Part shown: one piece after another, positions 58,301 to 64,000 of the stretch
Numbering within the stretch: position 1 is the stretch's first letter
How the letters are laid out: each line of letters starts with the position of its first letter
NCBI GenBank assembly: GCA_916700875.1
Contig: CAKAKS010000038.1
Location: 10,149,719 to 10,213,718 of the forward strand
Direction: 5' to 3'
Length of the DNA stretch: 64,000 nt
DNA from: Sebastes aleutianus
Lineage: Eukaryota; Chordata; Actinopteri; Perciformes; Sebastidae
The notes under the pieces: generated by a model
Databases searched by the model: none
Told to the model about the DNA's origin: nothing
Seen by the model: the letters and a program-made list of their open reading frames with translations, nothing else
Made by a program: the position numbers and the translations under genes

Positions 58301-61059
58301 ACCTAGAAAACGTGGACGCCCCAAGCGCCTTCCTCCCACCTTACCCCAGGAGGGTCAGCCCCCCACGTTGGCTCCAGAGGCAGGGGACGCGGGAGACAAA
58401 CGGTTCCGCAGCAAAGGAAATGGGCAGCTTATCATGAAAACTATCATAGGCAAGATCAATAAGATGAAAAGTATGAAAAGGAAGCGTATTCTCAGTCAAA
58501 TCTTGTTAGGCCCAAGACCAGAAGACCCCCCTAAATGCACCACCAGTGGGGTGGTTGGCAATGTGGAATCTGCAACCCAATCATTGTCCTCCCTGGCTGC
58601 TTCTTTTGGGGGGAAACTGGGGCCACAAATTAATGTCAGTAAAAAGGGCACGATATACATGGGTAAGAGGCGAGGCCGTAAACCAAAATCAGCGACTAAT
58701 TCCACAGCTACAACGCCACCACCAGAACCCTTCCTATCCCCAAACACCACTTCCCCTCTCCATCATCACCAATCACAGTCCCAGCAACAGCACCAGCTCT
58801 CCTCTTCAGAGGTCTTTCCCTCCCCCTCCCTCTCACAGTCTAGCGGAGGCCACAGTCCCATCAGCGATGCCAGCTTTGTAGAGCCAGGCTCAGTGCACTT
58901 TGCAGGTCACTCTCACTACTCTAACCCCCATCACAGCCACAACACGTTCTCCTTCCCTCCCCCAACCTTTTCAGCACCTAATCCTCGCAACCCAGGATTG
59001 GGCTCAACGTCGTCATCTATGGCCACAGCAGCTTCCCAGAAAAAGTCATCTTGCCGTGGATACCATCACCACCACCACCATTACAGGCAGCACTACCATT
59101 ATCAGAAGCTTTCCCCTCCCAGACCGCTCCATCCCACCTCCCCTGCCCCCCTCAGCGAGCTAAAAGAAGCCACTCCGTCACCAGTCAGTGAGTCACACAG
59201 TGAGGAGACTGTGCCCAGTGACAGTGGTATAGGAACGGACAATAACAGCACCTCTGACCGCGGCGAGAAAGCTGGAGGCGCGGGTGGCTTGGGTGCAATT
59301 GGGCTGCCACCCGGGATGGGCAGTGGATTATTAATGCCGGGGGTCATCGGTTCAGCTATGGGTCCAGGGGTGGGCCTTAATTCCAGAGGCAGGCGGCGTC
59401 ACTCCGCTGTTCTTATGGAGCATCCCTCACCCTCTCCGTCACCCCACGGGACAAGGTCTTCACCCGACCCCAGGAGACCTCACCCAGCAGCTCCTGCCTC
59501 CTCCTTAATAGGACACAAGGAGAAACATAAGCACAAGTGCAAACGCCGCAGCCATGGGTGCCCTGGCTATGACAAGCTAAAGAGACAGAAAAGGAAACGC
59601 AAGAAGAAGTACTTACAGCTGCGCTCCCGGCGGCACGACCCTGACTTTCTTGCTGAGCTGGAAGAGATTGTCGCGAGACTGAGTGAAATACGGATAGCAC
59701 ACCGCACCACAGGGCACCGGCTCAGCAGTGGGATAGGCATAGCAGCGGGAACAAGTAGAGTGCCAGGAGTGGGGAGCAGGGCCGGTGGTGGCATAGGAGG
59801 CACAGGCGGCCCTCCTCCACATCATTATGTCCACAGGGACCTCCTGCCTACAATCTTCAGGGTTAACTTCGGCAGCTTCTACTCCCATCCTGCATACTCC
59901 TGTGACCCATTGCACTATGTTCGTAAACCAGACATGAAGAAGAAACGTGGACGGCCTCCCAAACTGAGGGAGTCCATGTCTGAGGTTCCCTTTGTACCCG
60001 GGCTTGGATTCCCGCTCTCCAGTGGAGGCTTCTACCACCCCTCCTACAGCGTTCCCTACTCCTCTGGGCCCCTGGGTTTGGGCTATTACAGAGGCTTTCC
60101 TCCAGCTAGCGCTCTGTATCCCCACCCACACCACCAGCCACCTCACACAGCCCCATCCCACCACTCTCACCACTCGCCGTCTTTCCCCCCTCCTCCCCCG
60201 ACATCTTACATGCACCATCACCACCCTTCACATCTCCTGCTGAACCCCTCTAAATTTCACAAGAAAAAACATAAGCTGCTTAGGCAGGAGTACCTGGGAG
60301 GAGGAAGGTCACCTGTCCTGTATCCACCCATGTCCTCTGAGCTTTCCTTCAACTGGCACCACAAACACAAACACAGACACAAACACAGAGAGCGCTGTGC
60401 CGAGGAGGACCGGGAGGAAGCGGCAAGAGGAGGATCAGCGAGCCGAGCAAGCGCAGGGATTTCTGACAGCGGAGCATCAGGGAAAGGGGAGCGAGTGGTC
60501 AGTTTAGGAATGGCAGAGTCTTTACAACGATGCCGCTTCGGACGAGACCCCGCCAGCGCCGGCGCCAGCAAGCAAGCTCCTTCCACTTCCGCCAACTCCC
60601 CTTCTTCTTCCTCATCTTCATCTGCAGAAAGGTACAAGCGCAAAGAGAGCTCCATGTCCTGTCTAGGCCCCTCAAGGCTTGCACTGGGTAGCAGCTCAAA
60701 AGGCCACCACCCTGTAGAGTCCTGGTTCAGGATGGGCAACTCTAAGGCAGACTACTCTAAGCTTTCACGGACTCACGTGGCACCCGGCCAGGGTCCCTTC
60801 ACAGACGGACGGGCCGAAGACCCAGCAGGCTGCTCAGACAGCGACGACGAGGAGCCACTCAGCCCCACGGAGGATGTAGAGCCCGGAGCCCACGATTCTC
60901 CAAACCTTACAAATCTGTTTGCCTCTGCTCTCACCCGCACTACGCTGAAGGGGGGCAGGAGCAGAAAGACTGAGGTAGTCGCAGAGAGCTCCGGCTTCTC
61001 CCGCATGGACCGGCCGATGAGGAAGGACCGTTCAACATCAGCAGAAAGGAGAGAGTTAG
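55368..61059 (+). CDS. ash1l: Histone-lysine N-methyltransferase ASH1L, N-terminal part (gene continues beyond window)
   Basis: Two coding exons are visible: 55368-55976 (203 codons, within an exon opening at 55176) and the very large 56652-61059 (1469 codons plus 1 nt), about 1672 residues in all. Diagnostic ASH1L blocks are GNVKLKIGLQAKRMKKPPK with LENYVCRPA, VTEKLAQLIATCPPSK, INVSKKGTIYMGKRRGRKPK, DSGIGTDNNSTSDR, KHKHKCKRR, DPDFLAELEEIVARLSEIRI and HKKKHKLLRQE. At least six AT-hook-like RGRP/RGRK motifs occur (about residues 620, 666, 696, 753, 874 and 1298). The SET, bromo, PHD and BAH domains lie downstream. ASH1L writes H3K36 methylation at active genes. Fish-specific expansions are Gly/Pro/Ser-rich in exon 1 and His-rich near residue 1000. 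Translation stays open upstream of the chosen ATG, but MDSKNQ aligns with the known start. Confidence 0.96.
55977..56651. other. ash1l: ash1l intron between the two visible coding exons
   Basis: 675 bp with a GTAAGG donor and a T-run followed by GCAG at the acceptor. The second exon joins in phase 0. No other feature seen. Confidence 0.8.
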
Positions 61060-61182
61060 GTAAGTCGAATTCTATTGAGTTTAATTGTAAAGGTATGAAT
61101 GAATGTATGAATGGGCTGCCTACAACAGAGCATCCACTGATATATAGGTTACAACAACATCTGCATAGTTAATTTTAATAAA
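61060..61182 (+). terminator. ash1l: Possible intronic polyadenylation unit of ash1l
   Basis: Beyond the donor G|GTAAGT at 61060 the frame stays open for 37 further codons to TAA (61170-61172). A perfect AATAAA begins 5 bp later (61177-61182). Use of this site would give an N-terminal ASH1L product without the SET domain. A GT-rich element is weak nearby (TTTTGTGTTTG at about 61261). Confidence 0.35.
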
Positions 61183-62433
61183 AAAAAGACTGTATAGTAA
61201 CCAGTAACAATAGCAGCAGGGAGCTATTTGAATCCCATATCGTTCATGTAGTCTATACACTTTTGTGTTTGACGAGCCATTCAGCACTTTTGACCCAAAT
61301 TAAATTTGACATTGTTAAAGGTTATTGGAGTCAATTGTGCACCAAATTCATTTTCCAAAAATAGCTCTGGGCATGCAGTTGTGTCAAGAATCCTGTAGCT
61401 GAGTATGATTGGCTAATGTCTGATTAGCTTTATGGCTTGGCACAGCCATGGTCAAACTGGCACAGTGTGCAATCAATTAGATCCAGCACTGGTTCCAGGA
61501 CTATGTATTTGGGCAATAGCCGTTGCAGACATTGCCATATGGCACAGCAAGTGGGCTCTCAGAGCTTGCTTGATCTCTGCTCAGTGAAGCCTGAAAATCC
61601 TTCATAGTGCTGAGAAGTTGTGTAGCGGTTACAACTGGAACCATCCATACCTCAGTCGTGGTTAGATCAAACAACACTAGAAAATTATCTGTTCTGTCTC
61701 TTCAGCCCTCTCAGCTGTCTCCCATCTGTACAGAGAAAACACTAAGTGGAATGGGCCGCTTATTTTAGTGAAAAAAATTCCTCTTGAAAGATGGTGACAT
61801 CCCCCGTGCGTACACACTGTCTGACATTTGGTAGCTCTTACTAGTGGTTACGGGCTTGGCACAAAAAAAGCATGCGTAATGACTTAAACTGGCTCCTCTG
61901 CGAGTGTGGATGGCCGCAGTTGGCCACAGTTGATATAGCATTCCTGCCAGAGCAAAAGGGGGTGGAGTGTTTTGTTAACATGCTATATTTAGTAGACATT
62001 TCTCTCAAAAGCCCACAGTGTGAGGCCTCGTGCTATCCTTCAGCACAGCCAGCACCTGGGCTGAGCTAACGTTGCTGATGTAAGACACAGTGACTCCGAA
62101 TGTCCCCTGACAAAGACTGATGTGCTTATGTGTCTCTGTGCACCGGTAAGGTGGGTGTTAGTAAGTGAGATGGGAAGGCTGTAAAGTCCCTGTTGAGGCA
62201 GCATGGTGCAGTTCAAAGCACGCCAGGGTAATCCTGGATTAGAGCTCAGGACCTGGGGTCAACCAGCGGTCGCAGACTGTGAAGGTAGAGGAGGCCAAAG
62301 GTGGGTACTGGGCTGGCACACAAGACAAGTGGGGAATGATGGAAGAAAATAGATCATGCTGACTGAAGAGTATGGATTGAGAGTGAAATGCAGGTATTTT
62401 AAATGATGGTCTTTTCCCATTGCCAGTATGCCA
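61183..62433. other. ash1l intron, nothing recognised
   Basis: No conserved exon. The next expected ASH1L coding segment (basic NKIL-like region leading to the AWS-SET block) is not visible. Confidence 0.5.
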
Positions 62434-62757
62434 TAGGGCTGGGAGATATGGAGAAAATTAAATATCACAATACTTTTTTACCAAATACCTCAAGATCAAT
62501 ATTGTGATGATATTGTAGGGTTGACTATTGGTGCTTTCCCAAAATATTTACACAATGAGAGTTTTGATAAATAATCATCAGTAATGTATATATAATAATG
62601 ACTAAGTGGGTAACGACAAATAATAGAACAGCTAGAACAGTCTGTTAAGTTCAGAAAATTACATCACTTTACTGTAATGCAGCCGCTAAAACCAGGAAAA
62701 GACAACCCTTATGCCATATTACTATATCCAAAATCTTAGATGATATCTAGTCTCAGC
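62434..62757. mobile_element. hAT-like repeat fragment (TAGGGCTGGGAGATATGG start)
   Basis: Begins TAGGGCTGGGAGATATGG and contains AATATTGTGATGATATTGTA and GATGATATCTAGTCTCA, a dispersed fish repeat of the same terminal type as 1067-1592. The right terminus is absent. Confidence 0.6.
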
Positions 62758-64000
62758 TGTGCCATTCCTGTGCTGTGCTGTTGCACTGGCCTTTCTGTTT
62801 TTTTTCCTGGTGTGTCACGTTCAACGTCACGAACACGCAGGGTTAGTAAACGGTAAAATGTCACAGTGGTTACTTCTTTTTTATATCGGTTTCCTATTCA
62901 GTCTCTTGTTTAAACTCTCAAACCAGAGTTGGTGATTGTTTTAATAGTGGAAAGACTAGCAAAGATGGTTTTGATGAGTTTTATTTTGCTTTCATCATTT
63001 GAGTGAAGTGTGAAGTGTTCATGATGATCAATGAGGTAAAATTACTGTTGTCTGACAGGAGTCTGGTGGCTTTGAGGAGAGCATATTAATTGTATGTTTT
63101 GCGTTTTAACCAATTATAATACTTGTCCAACTCCCTGTTGATATTATTTATTATATATTCAACGTGTCACATAGCATCGCGCCGGAAAAGGGGCAGAAGG
63201 TAGCACGTTCACCAGGTTGTCATGTTTCCATCACTGGCGATCTGAGCTAGAGCCGATAAATACTTGTGAATCCATTTGTAACGGGAATAAATGACGATTG
63301 TAACCTTTCCCACTAAAGACAAAAGCCAGATGTTTTTTTATCCAATAGGAAAGGGGCTTCAGGGAGAACAAAGATAAGGTGTAGCATACAAGAGCAGGTG
63401 TGAATTTTAAGTGTAATTCCAGGTCAACAAAAGAAAATGCAAATAAATGTTTGTTTCTGTCAACTACTGTTAAAGTAAGCCATATTCAACCAGGATGACC
63501 ACCTGTTGCATGATAACCCATCATGACCGCATGCCAAGCTGTTCACACAACACAGGGGGATGGGGCAGTGGTCGTGCTATGTTTAAAACTGTTGTCCTCT
63601 CTGATAAGCTAGTTAATCGGTCATCCCACTTTGACCCCGTCTAACCCTGTGACTTGGATCACATGGGTGGGCTCACTTTTGTGGGTTGCTGAACATGAGA
63701 CAACCCTCTTTCACTGAGCCTCATGTCTGCCACATAATGATGGTGTTGACAGACATATACCAGTAATATAACTAGTATAGTATAGATGTATTAATCTAAA
63801 TAGATATTATTTTTAATGATGTAGTCTGTTACAGTATATTTTTTGCAACTTTTCCACTGTATTACTGTTTGTAATATTTAGTATCCTTTTGAATGTGTGG
63901 CATTTCTGTTTAAAATCCATTAAAAATTAAACATTTTACATGGAAACTTTTTCAATGTATGCCATAAACGGTGAAAGAATGAGGAGTACGGTTAACGAAT
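62758..64000. other. ash1l intron to the window edge, nothing recognised
   Basis: AT-rich sequence with no coding exon or repeat that I can support. Confidence 0.45.

Noticed and set aside
1..64000. CRISPR array, operon, prophage or other prokaryotic-type system
   Set aside because: Tandem repeats here are mini- and microsatellites without regular spacers, and all genes are split vertebrate genes.

Overview
This window reads as nuclear DNA of a ray-finned fish, probably a percomorph teleost. It has split vertebrate genes with short coding exons, CpG-rich promoters and introns of 0.1-4 kb. It also carries many short non-autonomous DNA transposons of a kind common in fish, retroelement 3' tails, and many microsatellites and minisatellites. 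I see no prokaryotic, viral or CRISPR-like content.

Six protein-coding genes can be supported exon by exon. On the minus strand are ciart (circadian repressor; the 5' part only, running off the left edge, promoter near 2.6-2.9 kb) and mrps21 (mitochondrial ribosomal protein; complete, two coding exons, 9144 to 7219). On the plus strand are crabp2 (retinoic-acid carrier; four exons, 16606-21314), scamp3 (endosomal/post-Golgi membrane protein; nine exons, 27899-36194), rnf115 (RING-H2 E3 ligase; nine exons, 39290-45762) and the 5' part of ash1l (histone methyltransferase; promoter near 49.65 kb, coding from 55368 and leaving the window after the large exon ending at 61059). As far as I recall, the human counterparts all lie on 1q21-q23, so the window is a fish version of that linkage group. 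The genes share no obvious pathway. They are linked by synteny, not organised as an operon-like system.

Spaces between and within the genes are dominated by repeats. The clearest are: several families of TTAA-bounded MITEs, two of them with long foldback arms; hAT-type elements with visible 8-bp target duplications, including one element nested inside another in the ciart leader intron; a 2.9-kb A-rich array (9.5-12.36 kb) that appears to have expanded inside a retroelement tail; a 1.3-kb pyrimidine-only-like tract in rnf115 intron 7; a 33-50-bp minisatellite followed by triplicated flank in ash1l intron 1; and remnants of Tc1-like and RTE-like elements.

I did not find a convincing new biological system. 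The observations most worth checking are the paired CACGTG boxes at the ciart promoter, the possible intronic polyadenylation of ash1l just before the splice into its catalytic half, the retroelement split by a satellite, the TTAA element families, and a few promoter or start-site motifs (CLEAR-like in scamp3, TISU-like in rnf115, an A19 leader in crabp2).
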